The position numbers were made by a program, and so were the translations under genes. From assembly GCF_004770105.1 (NCBI RefSeq), contig NZ_RQEY01000001.1:124001-188000 (forward strand): 64,000 nt of DNA. The letters run 5' to 3'. Below are positions 26,623-35,499 of this stretch, piece by piece (the first letter of the stretch is position 1; every line of letters starts with the position of its first letter). The notes beneath the pieces are model-generated. The model had not been told where the DNA came from and did no database searches. It worked only from the letters and a program-made list of their open reading frames with translations. This stretch comes from Leptospira andrefontaineae (lineage in GTDB: Bacteria > Spirochaetota > Leptospiria > Leptospirales > Leptospiraceae).

Positions 26623-28386
26623 ATGTCCACCATTGACTCGGAAGCCAGAAAATACAAAAGTCTACTGAATACGAGTACGATCCTAAACGCAAATCTGGAC
26701 CTCTATCAACTTCTCCCTTTGATCATGCTGTATTCCAAAGATCTGTTGGAAGCAGAAGCAAGCTCCCTATTTCTTTTAGAGGAGAAGGACGGATTCTTAT
26801 ACTGCGAAGTTGCTTTGGGCGAAAAAGGAGAAATCGTCCAAAAATATGCAAGACTTGAACCTGGACAGGGCATCGCAGGTTGGGTCGCAAAAGAGAAAAA
26901 AGCAATCATACTTGAAGACGCATACACTGACCCAAGATTCAATCCTGCCTTGGATCAAAAAACAGGATTTAGGACCAGATCACTTGCATGCGTTCCTCTA
27001 TACATTGCGGACAAGGTGATCGGAACTCTGGAAATCCTGAACAAATCGGATAACAGAAGTTTCGAGGCCTCGGATGTAGAAGTGCTCAATTCACTTTCCG
27101 AGATGGCTGCGATCGCTATCAAAAATGCTCAAGCTCATGAAACTCTGAAAAAAAGGGTTTTGGAGCTACGATTACTTTACGAATTCGAAAAATTAACAGT
27201 CGCAGAAAAGAGTATTAACGAATTAGGGAATTGGCTTTTAGATAAGGTACTCGAATTTTTAGAAGCAAAAGCGGGAACCATTTATTTAGCAGACCCTACG
27301 TTAGAAGTATTACGGGTCCTAGCAGCCAGAGGAATCCCAGAAGAAGCAATCCATAATATACAGGTCCCTTACGGAGAAGGAATTTCAGGCTGGGTCGCAA
27401 AAGAAAAACAAAGCTTACTTATCCAAAACCTGGACGAAGACCCAAGATACGACAAAAGTGCTAAGTATAAATTCGAAGCAAACTCTTTGATTTCAGCTCC
27501 TTTATTATTCCGTGGAGAATTATTGGGAGTTATTAGCGTAAACAATAAATATTCAGGATTTGCATTCACTCATGCGGACCTAGAAATGTTAGGTGCGATC
27601 GCAAATAGGCTCAGTGTCACTATCAAAAATGCGAACCTATTTCATAAAGTTCTGGATACGGACAGAGAACTAAAACGCGCAAGAGAAGTAATGCATAAGA
27701 TACTTCCTTCCAGTCTTCCTTATGTGGGAGGTTTAGAATTCGGAGTGCAACATATCCCTTACGATAATGTCGGTGGGGACTTTTATAATATTCTAAAATT
27801 AGATGAAAATCGAAGCGCAGTTCTGATCGCGGATGTTTCAGGTCACGGGCTTTCCGCTTCAGTAGTAGCGACAGTTATTCATACCGTAGTAAGCACTTTC
27901 GATTCTGAAACATTAGGAAGCCCTTCCAAATTTTTTACTGCGCTTAACTACGCTTTGTATAATAAATTAGCCGGAAATTTCCTAACTGCATTTTATGCGA
28001 TCATTCACACAGGCACAAATACAATGTCTTATACGAATGCAGGTCATAATCCTCCGATCTTGTATAGAAAATCAGAAGGAAGTTCCTTACACCTAGAAAC
28101 GAAAGGAAAATTAGTCGGAGTGATCCCTGATCTTTTCTTTGAAGAATATGTAACCGCTTTCCAGCCCCAGGATCGATTAGTTTTATACACAGATGGACTT
28201 ACAGAACATTCTAACTCGGACAGAACCAGAAGATATAGTGAAGACTTACTTACCCTAGCAGTTCGAAATCATTCACAATCACATTCAGCGGAAGCGGCAG
28301 AAAGTTTGATTAAGGAATGTAGGACCTATTGCCATAGATCCGATTTCGAAGATGATGTTACTCTATTGATCGTGGATCGAGTTTAA
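26623..28386 (+). CDS. GAF-GAF-SpoIIE-type PP2C phosphatase
   Basis: 587 residues: a GAF domain at about 15-170 (LEPGQGIAGWVAKEKKAIIL), a second GAF at about 190-335 (VPYGEGISGWVAKEKQSLLI), and a SpoIIE/RsbU phosphatase at about 370-585. Phosphatase metal sites are visible in VGGDFYNILK, VLIADVSGHGLSASV and LVLYTDGLTEHSN. It should dephosphorylate a STAS-type protein in response to signals sensed by the GAF pair. It has no TPR tail, unlike the phosphatase at 9776. Start: ATG 26623 is preferred; an in-frame TTG at 26584 would add 13 residues. Expressed alone, with a hairpin over its stop codon. Confidence 0.9.
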   Translation: MSTIDSEARKYKSLLNTSTILNANLDLYQLLPLIMLYSKDLLEAEASSLFLLEEKDGFLYCEVALGEKGEIVQKYARLEPGQGIAGWVAKEKKAIILEDAYTDPRFNPALDQKTGFRTRSLACVPLYIADKVIGTLEILNKSDNRSFEASDVEVLNSLSEMAAIAIKNAQAHETLKKRVLELRLLYEFEKLTVAEKSINELGNWLLDKVLEFLEAKAGTIYLADPTLEVLRVLAARGIPEEAIHNIQVPYGEGISGWVAKEKQSLLIQNLDEDPRYDKSAKYKFEANSLISAPLLFRGELLGVISVNNKYSGFAFTHADLEMLGAIANRLSVTIKNANLFHKVLDTDRELKRAREVMHKILPSSLPYVGGLEFGVQHIPYDNVGGDFYNILKLDENRSAVLIADVSGHGLSASVVATVIHTVVSTFDSETLGSPSKFFTALNYALYNKLAGNFLTAFYAIIHTGTNTMSYTNAGHNPPILYRKSEGSSLHLETKGKLVGVIPDLFFEEYVTAFQPQDRLVLYTDGLTEHSNSDRTRRYSEDLLTLAVRNHSQSHSAEAAESLIKECRTYCHRSDFEDDVTLLIVDRV

Positions 28387-28409
28387 GATCTAAGATCCTC
28401 ACGATCAAT
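28365..28409 (+). terminator. Inverted repeat over the phosphatase stop codon, possible terminator
   Basis: ATTGATCGTG (28365-28374) is complementary to CACGATCAAT (28400-28409), with a GATC/GATC extension inside. No clear T run follows on the plus strand, so the terminator call is tentative. Confidence 0.4.
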
Positions 28410-28418
28410 CAGTTTGAA

Positions 28419-29564
28419 TTATAATTTAGAAAATCTGGTTATCGCTTCCGGAACAATCCCGAAAACGTGATCCATTGCAGCAAGTCTCCAATCTTCCCGG
28501 TTCGGATAGAACATTTGTTTAAATTCTTCTCTTATTTTATCCGCTTCTAATTCGGATTTGGAGCCGTGGAATCGGATCCGATTCTCGCTGATCATTAAGA
28601 AACTTCCACGGATAGCGCCCATTACATTCAGATTCCCGAATGTTCCAAGCTCAACAGTGATAGGGAATAGATCTTTTTCTTTCGCTAAAATTTTTCCGAA
28701 AAAATCGGTAAAATCGCCTGAGGTCCTGTAAAAGTCCTCCTCTCCTTCATTCAGAAGAAGACCAAAATCACCGAAAACTTTTTTAAGATTTTTATCCGTC
28801 CTGGAACCACCTTCTGCATTATGCATTAGGCTAAGTCCATTCTTGGCTCCATAACCTGTATGAAAATCCAAGATCAAAATACGATCATAGGGTTTTAAAA
28901 CTTTTTTGAAATACTTTCTTAGAACTCTGACAACAGGCTCAGGCTTTCTACCGCCATAATAGATCCCTTTTGGGAATTCATACTGCCCGTTTACTGCCGC
29001 ATCCAAAACATACTTAGCGCCAAAACGGATCACTACTCCTAAAAACCTGATAATGAAGAATATATATTCAAAAAGAAAATTGCCAAACTCGGACCCTGGA
29101 TTTAAGAAACTTTGGATCTTTCTGTATTTTTTATTTTTGAACCTCTTGTGTAGTTTTTCCCTTTTTAAAGCGAAGTTACGATTTAAATCCACATTCCTTT
29201 CGTTCACTCTCAGGAAATTTTTGAAACCGTGTGCATTGATCCCATGCAAAATCAAAAAGTCAGAATTTTTAGGAAGTTTATAAGCGCTTTTATCATCTAG
29301 TAGGAATTCCTCAATCCATCTACGTTGGAATGCGGAGCCTGCAAATCCTTCCACTCCATGGATGCCTGAGCTCATTATAACCAAACGTTTTGCAGGCTTT
29401 TTCTTTGCTCCTAAACAATAAACATCCAATTGACCCCCGTCTTTTGGGATCTCCAGACATTCATAGTCAAAGCGTTCAAACTTGGATTTTAACTGCTTTT
29501 TATAAGATAAGAAGGCCTTTCGACAGGCTTCGTAGGTTTCTAGATAGTAGGATAATACGTCCAC
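28419..29564 (-). CDS. DUF2817 family zinc-carboxypeptidase-like protein
   Basis: 381 residues with an M14-like fold. Putative zinc and catalytic motifs are HGVEGFAGS, with His and Glu spaced as in carboxypeptidases; NVDLNRNF; and LDFHTGYGA with a third histidine. A late glutamate candidate is in ITVELGTFG. DUF2817 members often act on peptidoglycan or small peptides. The position of this one is uncertain: no signal peptide is seen, although a hydrophobic stretch (EYIFFIIRFLGVVI) sits in the middle and may associate with the membrane. It is convergent with the phosphatase gene. Confidence 0.83.
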   Translation of the reverse strand: MDVLSYYLETYEACRKAFLSYKKQLKSKFERFDYECLEIPKDGGQLDVYCLGAKKKPAKRLVIMSSGIHGVEGFAGSAFQRRWIEEFLLDDKSAYKLPKNSDFLILHGINAHGFKNFLRVNERNVDLNRNFALKREKLHKRFKNKKYRKIQSFLNPGSEFGNFLFEYIFFIIRFLGVVIRFGAKYVLDAAVNGQYEFPKGIYYGGRKPEPVVRVLRKYFKKVLKPYDRILILDFHTGYGAKNGLSLMHNAEGGSRTDKNLKKVFGDFGLLLNEGEEDFYRTSGDFTDFFGKILAKEKDLFPITVELGTFGNLNVMGAIRGSFLMISENRIRFHGSKSELEADKIREEFKQMFYPNREDWRLAAMDHVFGIVPEAITRFSKL

Positions 29565-29685
29565 TGAATCTCGAACATACGGACCGTCGTTTTCCGGTCC
29601 AAAAAAAATTTTACCTTTAGATTACGATTCGATGAATGTTTCTCAAAGGAGATATTAGCCAATTTGGATCATAAAAGGTTCATTT

Positions 29686-30741
29686 CTATCTGGTTCTTAA
29701 GAATGTAGAAGCTTCTGATATCGCATTGGAAATCCTGTTTTTGAGAGCAGAAATTTCAATCTGAAGTGGAACTACCTTCTTCCAAAGGATCCGACCCGAC
29801 TCAGTTTCATGTAAAATTAAATTTAAATTTTCTTCGGACTTATTTCTTTCTACATTACCGCTCAAAAGTATTTTCGCGCCTAATAATTTGCCGATTAAGG
29901 ACGGTTCTTTTACGATACCGGTATTCTCGAAAATTTGTTGGTCCAATATTCTTTTCAAGGCCTCAGGTTTTCGTTCCACAAGAGGAATCCCTTGTTTTAG
30001 AAAAACCTGTTCCAAATCTTCCGAAATATTTTCTTCAGGTCGGATATGAATTGGTAAAACTGCAACTGTAGGAAGTCCTACAATTTCTTTGGATAGTAAG
30101 ACTTTCGAAATTTGTGCATTCGAAAGATCTGTCCAAATAGCCTTTTGTAAATTCGCGATCAATTTTTCTTCCAATTTAGGATTCTCTTCTTGGTATAGAA
30201 TCATTTCTTGAATACCCAATCCGGAACTTACTGAAATGACCGGCCCTAATGCTAAAGAAAGCCAACCGAAAAATTCAGTACATTTTACTTTATATGAATA
30301 TGATTTGATGTTCTGCTGGTTTAAACGATCGTATAAATCAAATCTAACTATGCTGTCCCAAGTTCTTCTATAAGGATATGCTCCTAGAGAAAAAAACCAA
30401 AGAACCGCGGACCCACCCGCAATTTCACCCCTTCTGCCCGGCACAATAGAATATCTGATTTGAAGCCTTGCCCCGTTTATAATTTTGAAATTTTCCCGCA
30501 ATCTAAGTTCGTTTTCCAGCATGAGAGGTTCTACCTCCTGGTGAGCGAACCCTTCCATACGAACAAAATCGGGACTCTGGACAAAATCCGTCTGTATAAA
30601 CGGATGATCTTTCGAAAATTCATATTTCTTTTTTTCAGATGCTGAAATTCTTATATAAGTCATCTGACAGCTGCAAAGAAACAGCACAAAGATCCCAAGC
30701 GTTACTATTGCCAAAGTACGGGTTTTGAAAAATAATTCCAT
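29686..30741 (-). CDS. Lipoprotein with a C-terminal CsgG-like domain
   Basis: 351 residues. The signal peptide ends in LFLCSC, so Cys25 is probably lipidated. The middle region has a hydrophobic hairpin (SLALGPVISVSSGLGIQ). The C-terminal third has the pattern of the CsgG/FlgO group: VAVLPI, then LERKPEALKRILDQQIF and LIGKLLGAKILLSGNVER. The family includes periplasmic or outer-membrane lipoproteins for curli secretion and flagellar assembly. Here the function is unknown. It faces away from the 355-base AT-rich spacer at 30742-31096. Confidence 0.72.
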   Translation of the reverse strand: MELFFKTRTLAIVTLGIFVLFLCSCQMTYIRISASEKKKYEFSKDHPFIQTDFVQSPDFVRMEGFAHQEVEPLMLENELRLRENFKIINGARLQIRYSIVPGRRGEIAGGSAVLWFFSLGAYPYRRTWDSIVRFDLYDRLNQQNIKSYSYKVKCTEFFGWLSLALGPVISVSSGLGIQEMILYQEENPKLEEKLIANLQKAIWTDLSNAQISKVLLSKEIVGLPTVAVLPIHIRPEENISEDLEQVFLKQGIPLVERKPEALKRILDQQIFENTGIVKEPSLIGKLLGAKILLSGNVERNKSEENLNLILHETESGRILWKKVVPLQIEISALKNRISNAISEASTFLRTR

Positions 30742-31096
30742 ATGATATATCGGAAACTAGTCCGAAGCCAGAACGAAGTCAACTATTTATATATAAGAAA
30801 AAAGAATATGCTAACGTATCCCTTAACAAGGATCCGATTCCTATCGGGATTTTTACAGGAATAAATCCAATGCATAACATTATAAATTTATAATACAAAG
30901 TCACACACTTTCAAAAACCATCACTTCCGTGATACATAAAATAAAAATATGATTTAACCCTTAAGAGCTATTGTCCTAATACTATTATTAATCGCTCGTT
31001 ATATTACATGATGTTTTTTTAAAATAATTTTTTAACCCTTGTGAAATGTGTGAACCTCCTCAGCGGTCTAACCTAGTACCTTAAGGAGGTATGAAC
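30742..31096. other. AT-rich divergent intergenic region
   Basis: 355 bases with no gene. It contains a perfect palindrome ATTATAAATTTATAAT (30879-30894), a short inverted repeat ATCACTTCCGTGAT (30920-30933) and a direct repeat TTTAACCCTT at 30953-30962 and 31031-31040. A perfect Shine-Dalgarno (TAAGGAGGT) ends at 31090. Confidence 0.5.
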
Positions 31097-31381
31097 ATGG
31101 ATACAGTGACCATCTTCGCATTAGCGCTTTTGGCTGTTCCTGTGTTTGCCCGGTTTGCCCGAGTATCCAAGGATGCGATGAATCGCTATCACCTAATCGG
31201 ATTGGGAGGTCTTTTCCTAATTCTTGGTGAAGCTACGAAGATTACTGCGACTAAAGTTACACCTATAGCAGCAGTTCTTCCTATGATTGACATCGCAACT
31301 GCGATCCTAGCTTACGCGGGGGTACTTTTCGGGGTAGTATGGCTATCGCTCTACTACGTCAAACACCCGAACGAAATCTAA
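31097..31381 (+). CDS. Small membrane protein, unknown function
   Basis: 94 residues with three hydrophobic helices: [34 protein letters not shown], and [18 protein letters not shown]. No family is recognised. The ATG at 31097 is six bases after a perfect AAGGAGGT (31083-31090); an ATG at 31091 touches that sequence and would be too close. A strong terminator follows, so this is a monocistronic, probably well-expressed gene with a long leader. Confidence 0.8.
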   Translation: MDTVTIFALALLAVPVFARFARVSKDAMNRYHLIGLGGLFLILGEATKITATKVTPIAAVLPMIDIATAILAYAGVLFGVVWLSLYYVKHPNEI

Positions 31382-31410
31382 AAAGAATCCTCCTATTTGA
31401 AAAGGAATGG

Positions 31411-31438
31411 AAGGCGGGACATGTTCCCGCCTTTTTTA
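31411..31438 (+). terminator. Intrinsic terminator
   Basis: AAGGCGGGA (31411-31419) and TCCCGCCTT (31425-31433) form a nine-pair stem with a five-base loop and are followed by TTTTT. Clear rho-independent terminator of the small membrane protein gene. Confidence 0.92.
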
Positions 31439-31475
31439 GTTTGAAAAGATAAAAGAAAAATTATCACTGTTATCT

Positions 31476-32138
31476 GTGAGCCTAGAATTCAAACGCCCGG
31501 ATACCAAACATTCCATCCTCTACGTAGCCGATCCGATCTGTGCCTGGTGTTACGGCTTCTCCCCTATTTTCGAAAAGATTAGAGAAAAATATTCAGACAA
31601 AATTGAATTCACATTAGTACTCGGCGGATTAAAATACGGACCCGAAGTAGAAACATTTTCGGAAGATGTTACCGAAAAATTAAAATACCTTTGGAAAGAA
31701 GTAGAAAGGATCTCAAAAAGAAGTTTCCACTACGATATACTCCAAAATAGAAATATCAAATATGATTCTGAACCTGGTTCTAGAGCAGTCATCACGGCAC
31801 AAAGGATTAATCCAAGTTTATCTTTCGCTTTTTTAGATAAACTTCTAGAAAGTTTCCATTCTAAAGGAAAGGACCCAAGTAGTTTTGAAACTTATGCGGA
31901 GATTGCTTCGGAGCTTTCTATTCCATTAGATGAATTTAAAGAATTATATAACAGAGAAGAAACTCTCTTAGAAACAAGAAACGATTTCAATTACGGTTAT
32001 ATTTTAGGCGTAACTGGATTTCCTTGTTTAGTATTTTCAGATGGATTGGACAGGGGGATTTTGACTAAGGGATATTCTACTTTCGAAGAGGTGGATGCAC
32101 TTCTAGGGGATTATTTCAGATCAATTGGAAGTTTTTAA
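31476..32138 (+). CDS. DsbA-family thioredoxin-like protein
   Basis: 220 residues, no signal peptide. The thioredoxin-fold motif is DPICAWCYGF, with Cys22 and Cys25, followed by a helical insert and then GVTGFPCLVF carrying the cis-proline. This is the layout of FrnE/DsbA-like cytosolic oxidoreductases and some hydroxychromene isomerases. Translation starts at GTG 31476 with little ribosome-binding sequence. It is the only gene on its strand before a pair of opposing lipoproteins. Its redox partner is unknown. Confidence 0.8.
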   Translation: MSLEFKRPDTKHSILYVADPICAWCYGFSPIFEKIREKYSDKIEFTLVLGGLKYGPEVETFSEDVTEKLKYLWKEVERISKRSFHYDILQNRNIKYDSEPGSRAVITAQRINPSLSFAFLDKLLESFHSKGKDPSSFETYAEIASELSIPLDEFKELYNREETLLETRNDFNYGYILGVTGFPCLVFSDGLDRGILTKGYSTFEEVDALLGDYFRSIGSF

Positions 32139-32157
32139 TTCGAAATAGATTTTTGGA

Positions 32158-33312
32158 TCATTTTCCAATAGCAGGAAATCTTTCTAAAATAATCTGTACG
32201 TCTTTTTCTTTGCCTATTTGTAAAATCGCACTAATATAATTTTTCAGACTGACTTTCGGAAGTTGTCCGGAGACCAATAATTTTATCATTGCCTCACTGC
32301 CTATAGAAGACTTAATCCGAACATAATAATTCAATAATATTTCATCCAGCACTGGGTCCTTATTTAATAAACTAATAAACCCAGACTCATACTCTTTGGC
32401 TTGATTATTAGCATATATATGACTAATCCTGTTTTCGAATTCATAAACGATCTTTCTCTTCTTATCAGCGATCTTAAAATATAAATTTATCAGATCCACA
32501 ACCGGATTCGCTTTATCAGCATGTAAAACCGTACGAATATAAATATCTTCAGTTTCCTTAGAGACTTTTTCGGAAGCAAGAATTGAAACTATAGCGGAAG
32601 TTCCTGCTAGAGAACCGGATTTCACAAAATACCTGCCAAGAGCCCGATCCACTTCTTTGTCCTGATTCAAAAAGGTAATTAAATAAGAATCGTACTTTGA
32701 TGCATCTTTCGTTGATAAACTTTCTGCCATACGAACCAATGATAAATGAACGATCTCCGGATCTGTACGAAATCTTTCGATCACCTTTTGACTCAATTCT
32801 GGAGGCCAATTATGGACAGGAATTTTCAATAATGCCAAAATGGTAGCTCTGTCTCCGGACTCCAAAGCCTCGTAGACTGTCTTTTTAGGAACTGGATTCG
32901 ATTCAATCCTAGAACGATCCACATTACCGTTAATATCAAAGGAACTTCTAGCAAGGAGATCCAAACTAAATACAATAGGAGTCAAGACGATTGATATTGG
33001 CAAAAATCCCATATTTGTCACGTATCCGTTTCCTCTTGGAGTCCATAAAAGAGAAACAGTATCGTTGAAAGCATCCGGAATTCTGATGATAGGATGGACT
33101 ATAAGAAGATCTAGAATACCTGCAACCAGTCCGAGTGGAATAAAGAGTGGAGCAGCTATTATTTTCTTACCGGTATCCTCCGGGACTAAATTCTCTTCTA
33201 CCTTTACGATTAATGGAGTATTATTCCGATTGAATACCGCACAATTGGAAAATCCCAAAAGGAATATTAAAAAAACTACAAATGTTTTATGAAGAAACCT
33301 AGCAGCTCTCAT
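32158..33312 (-). CDS. Large lipoprotein with a shared N-terminal domain
   Basis: 384 residues. The signal peptide ends in LLGFSNC, so Cys24 is the likely lipidated residue. Residues about 50-125 form a domain also present in the adjacent upstream gene: PLFIPLGLVAGILDLLIVHP here against PVFIPVGLTSLVLDVFIIHP there, and both end in RSxFDI. Residues 150-380 are helix-rich repeats of about 35 residues (for example KASKYDSYLITFLNQDKEVD-like segments), possibly armadillo/HEAT-like. Hydrophobic stretches in the shared domain suggest membrane association. Function unknown. The start overlaps the stop of 33309-33674 by four bases. Confidence 0.75.
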   Translation of the reverse strand: MRAARFLHKTFVVFLIFLLGFSNCAVFNRNNTPLIVKVEENLVPEDTGKKIIAAPLFIPLGLVAGILDLLIVHPIIRIPDAFNDTVSLLWTPRGNGYVTNMGFLPISIVLTPIVFSLDLLARSSFDINGNVDRSRIESNPVPKKTVYEALESGDRATILALLKIPVHNWPPELSQKVIERFRTDPEIVHLSLVRMAESLSTKDASKYDSYLITFLNQDKEVDRALGRYFVKSGSLAGTSAIVSILASEKVSKETEDIYIRTVLHADKANPVVDLINLYFKIADKKRKIVYEFENRISHIYANNQAKEYESGFISLLNKDPVLDEILLNYYVRIKSSIGSEAMIKLLVSGQLPKVSLKNYISAILQIGKEKDVQIILERFPAIGK

Positions 33313-33674
33313 ATATCAAATCCGCTTCTGCCTAAAAAGGACACTATAAAAACTATGGGACTGATCGCAATTTTTGGCAGAAACACCACTGCCTGGAAAA
33401 CTACCCCTCCGGATGGATCTTTCCACACTACTTTATAAGTATCTTCTATCGCATCTGGTATTACAGTAATAGGATGAATTATAAACACATCCAAAACCAA
33501 AGAAGTCAGTCCGACTGGAATAAAAACAGGAGCTAACGCAATTTTTGCAGGAGCAGATTCCGGATGCACCTTTTCATCCAAATAGTTTGTGAGTATCCGA
33601 TTTTCTTTACGAAAAGAAGCACAATTGGATGAAAAGATAGAAACTATCAGAATTAAAATAGCCGTCTTTTTCAT
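33309..33674 (-). CDS. Small lipoprotein paralogue of the shared domain
   Basis: 121 residues: signal peptide ending in IFSSNC (Cys18), then the domain described for its neighbour and nothing more. It ends right after GRSGFDI, where the larger protein continues with a helical repeat part. The pair shares the order 'FIPxGL...HPIxxIPDAxxDT...FLP' and looks like a tandem duplication in which only the second copy has, or kept, the C-terminal extension. The four-base overlap (ATGA) implies coupled translation. No known function. Confidence 0.72.
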   Translation of the reverse strand: MKKTAILILIVSIFSSNCASFRKENRILTNYLDEKVHPESAPAKIALAPVFIPVGLTSLVLDVFIIHPITVIPDAIEDTYKVVWKDPSGGVVFQAVVFLPKIAISPIVFIVSFLGRSGFDI

Positions 33675-33732
33675 GGGGCAGGTAGGCTAAATAGAAGACC
33701 CAAGGAAATAAATATTGTCCAGTGTTTTTTAA

Positions 33733-33760
33733 AAAAACAAGGACGAGTCTCCCCGTCCTT
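33733..33760 (-). terminator. Intrinsic terminator of the alcohol dehydrogenase gene
   Basis: On the minus strand AAGGACG pairs with CGTCCTT around an eight-base loop, followed by G and seven T residues. It begins 14 bases after the stop codon at 33775. Confidence 0.88.
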
Positions 33761-33774
33761 TAATGCCAATGTAC

Positions 33775-34797
33775 TTATCTGACTACGATCAACTTAGTCT
33801 CCTCTTCCAAGAAAGCGTCGGCCGCTTCCGACCAAGATGCCTTACGTGTGGTGACCTTAGAAGGATCGAAACCTTCCTCTTCTACTAATCTCAAAATTTC
33901 AGGGATCCATTCTCTAGATCTTACTCTTCCTAAACGGATTGTTGCTCCATTATTATATAATTCTAAATAAGGAATCGGGATACTATTGGTCCAGAAAATA
34001 GAAGCGGAGCCGAATTCTCCTTCTATTCCTAGAGATCTAAGACCACAGTCCCAGCCTTCTGCAGTTCCGTTTGCATCCGCTACGATATCGAACTTACCGA
34101 AACTTTTAGGAAAGGAAGTGACCTGCTCCACTTTCACTCCGTAAGATTCTGCGATCTCCAAACGTTTTTTATCCGTATCTACATATACAAGCTCGGCTGC
34201 TCCCATATGTTTTGCAAGAGCAGCGGTATACAATCCAATGCTTGAAGCAAAACCTCCGAGAACTAAGACGGATCTATTTTTGTTTTGTTGGAGATGAATA
34301 CCTACTAATTTCCAAGCTTCTACGATATTATCACTGATACTTGCGATAGCTGCAGGATCAGTCTTATTGGAAAAAGGGATCAACATCTCTTTCGCATAAG
34401 GAACTAAAACAGAATCGGATATTGCCCCACCAAATTCTTTCGCACCTTTTCCCATTCCATAAGCACTTGTATGAGGAACAGTGCTGCAACTTTTAGTCAG
34501 GCCTGTTTCACAATTAGCACAATGCCCACAGGAAATTTGGAATGGAACTGCAACACGTGTTCCTTTAGGGAAGAGTGAAGATAGTTCTTCGCTTGTTTCT
34601 AGTATTTCTCCTACAAACTCGTGTCCCAAAGGAAAAGGGGGTCGGAATAATGTTTGTCCTCTCAAAATTGGAAGATCCAAATCGCATCTGGCAACTGCCA
34701 GGGGGCGGACTAAGGCCTGGTTCGGTCCTGAAAGTTTAGGATCTGGGACTTCTTCCCATTCTACCCGATTTCTTTTAGAAAATAACAATTGTTGCAT
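33775..34797 (-). CDS. Zinc-dependent alcohol dehydrogenase (MDR family)
   Basis: 340 residues in the medium-chain dehydrogenase fold. Catalytic zinc ligands are Cys38 (VARCDLDL) and His59/Glu60 (PLGHEF); the structural zinc site has Cys90, 93, 96 and 104 in CGHCANCETGLTKSC. The nucleotide-binding part is unusual: the GxGxxG loop reads VLVLGGFASSIGLYTA. The family oxidises or reduces alcohols/aldehydes with NAD(P). Start ATG 34797 is chosen for the CGGAGG just upstream; the in-frame start at 34818 would put coding sequence over an operator. It is divergent from the TetR gene at 34888, with two palindromes between them, and should be under that regulator. Confidence 0.85.
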   Translation of the reverse strand: MQQLLFSKRNRVEWEEVPDPKLSGPNQALVRPLAVARCDLDLPILRGQTLFRPPFPLGHEFVGEILETSEELSSLFPKGTRVAVPFQISCGHCANCETGLTKSCSTVPHTSAYGMGKGAKEFGGAISDSVLVPYAKEMLIPFSNKTDPAAIASISDNIVEAWKLVGIHLQQNKNRSVLVLGGFASSIGLYTAALAKHMGAAELVYVDTDKKRLEIAESYGVKVEQVTSFPKSFGKFDIVADANGTAEGWDCGLRSLGIEGEFGSASIFWTNSIPIPYLELYNNGATIRLGRVRSREWIPEILRLVEEEGFDPSKVTTRKASWSEAADAFLEEETKLIVVR

Positions 34798-34808
34798 GGC
34801 TTTCCTCC

Positions 34809-34828
34809 GATAGACCAATCAGTCTATC
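34809..34828. promoter_or_regulatory. TetR operator-like palindrome, site 1
   Basis: GATAGACCAATCAGTCTATC has perfect seven-base arms around six bases. It lies 12 bases upstream of the dehydrogenase start. Confidence 0.72.
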
Positions 34829-34851
34829 CGCAATCGTTCTCAGAAAAATAG

Positions 34852-34871
34852 AATAGACCAGTTAGTCTATC
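34852..34871. promoter_or_regulatory. TetR operator-like palindrome, site 2
   Basis: AATAGACCAGTTAGTCTATC shares the ATAGACCAxxxAGTCTAT pattern of site 1, with six-base perfect arms. It lies 16 bases upstream of the tetR start. The two centres are 43 bases apart, about four helical turns. Confidence 0.72.
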
Positions 34872-34887
34872 ATTTTATTTTAGTCCG

Positions 34888-35499
34888 ATGAGCAAACGAA
34901 AACCGGAACTGGGCCAACCGGAAGGTCCTTTCGAAAGGATCGCATCCACAGCAGTTCGCTTGATGTATTCCCAAGGTTATGCTGGAACTTCTATCAACCA
35001 GGTGATCGATGAATCGGAATCCCATAAGGCAAGTTTTTATAGATATTTCCAAACCAAAGAAGATCTGGGGAAAGAATACGTAGAACGTCAAGGCAGGGAT
35101 TTTCAAGTTGGCTGGGAAAGGTTAATGGAAAAATCCGAAACGCCTGAAGAGTTCGTTCATAGATGGATGGCTCTTTTAAAAAAGCAGGTTAAGTCGGGAA
35201 GATATTTCGGATGTCCTCTTGCTCGATTTATGGGAAGTCTGGATAAACCTGAACCTGATCTTGCAGAAAGAAGTTCTACTGTGCTGGGATCCTGGATATC
35301 CTGTTTAGAAAATTATTTCGAAAAAAATAAGAAGGCTCTAACACTTCCTGCCAATTTCGAATCCAGAAAGAAGGCTGAGTTGTTTTTGAAATTATTCCAA
35401 GGCAATTCACAATTTTATGTGATGACCCAGGATCCCAAATATTTTAATGAATTAGAAGAAGAGATGCTTTTTGAACTAAAAAGCATCATAAAAACTTAA
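34888..35499 (+). CDS. TetR-family transcriptional regulator
   Basis: 203 residues. The N-terminal helix-turn-helix (about 14-60) reads [20 protein letters not shown] then [20 protein letters not shown], typical of TetR. The C-terminal ligand domain contains [13 protein letters not shown], a GCP motif seen in the LmrA/YxaF group. It is transcribed away from the zinc alcohol dehydrogenase, and two copies of one palindrome fill the 90-base gap, so autorepression and repression of the dehydrogenase are likely. The ligand is not known. Its last four bases overlap the stop codon of the convergent cysE-like gene. Confidence 0.9.
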   Translation: MSKRKPELGQPEGPFERIASTAVRLMYSQGYAGTSINQVIDESESHKASFYRYFQTKEDLGKEYVERQGRDFQVGWERLMEKSETPEEFVHRWMALLKKQVKSGRYFGCPLARFMGSLDKPEPDLAERSSTVLGSWISCLENYFEKNKKALTLPANFESRKKAELFLKLFQGNSQFYVMTQDPKYFNELEEEMLFELKSIIKT

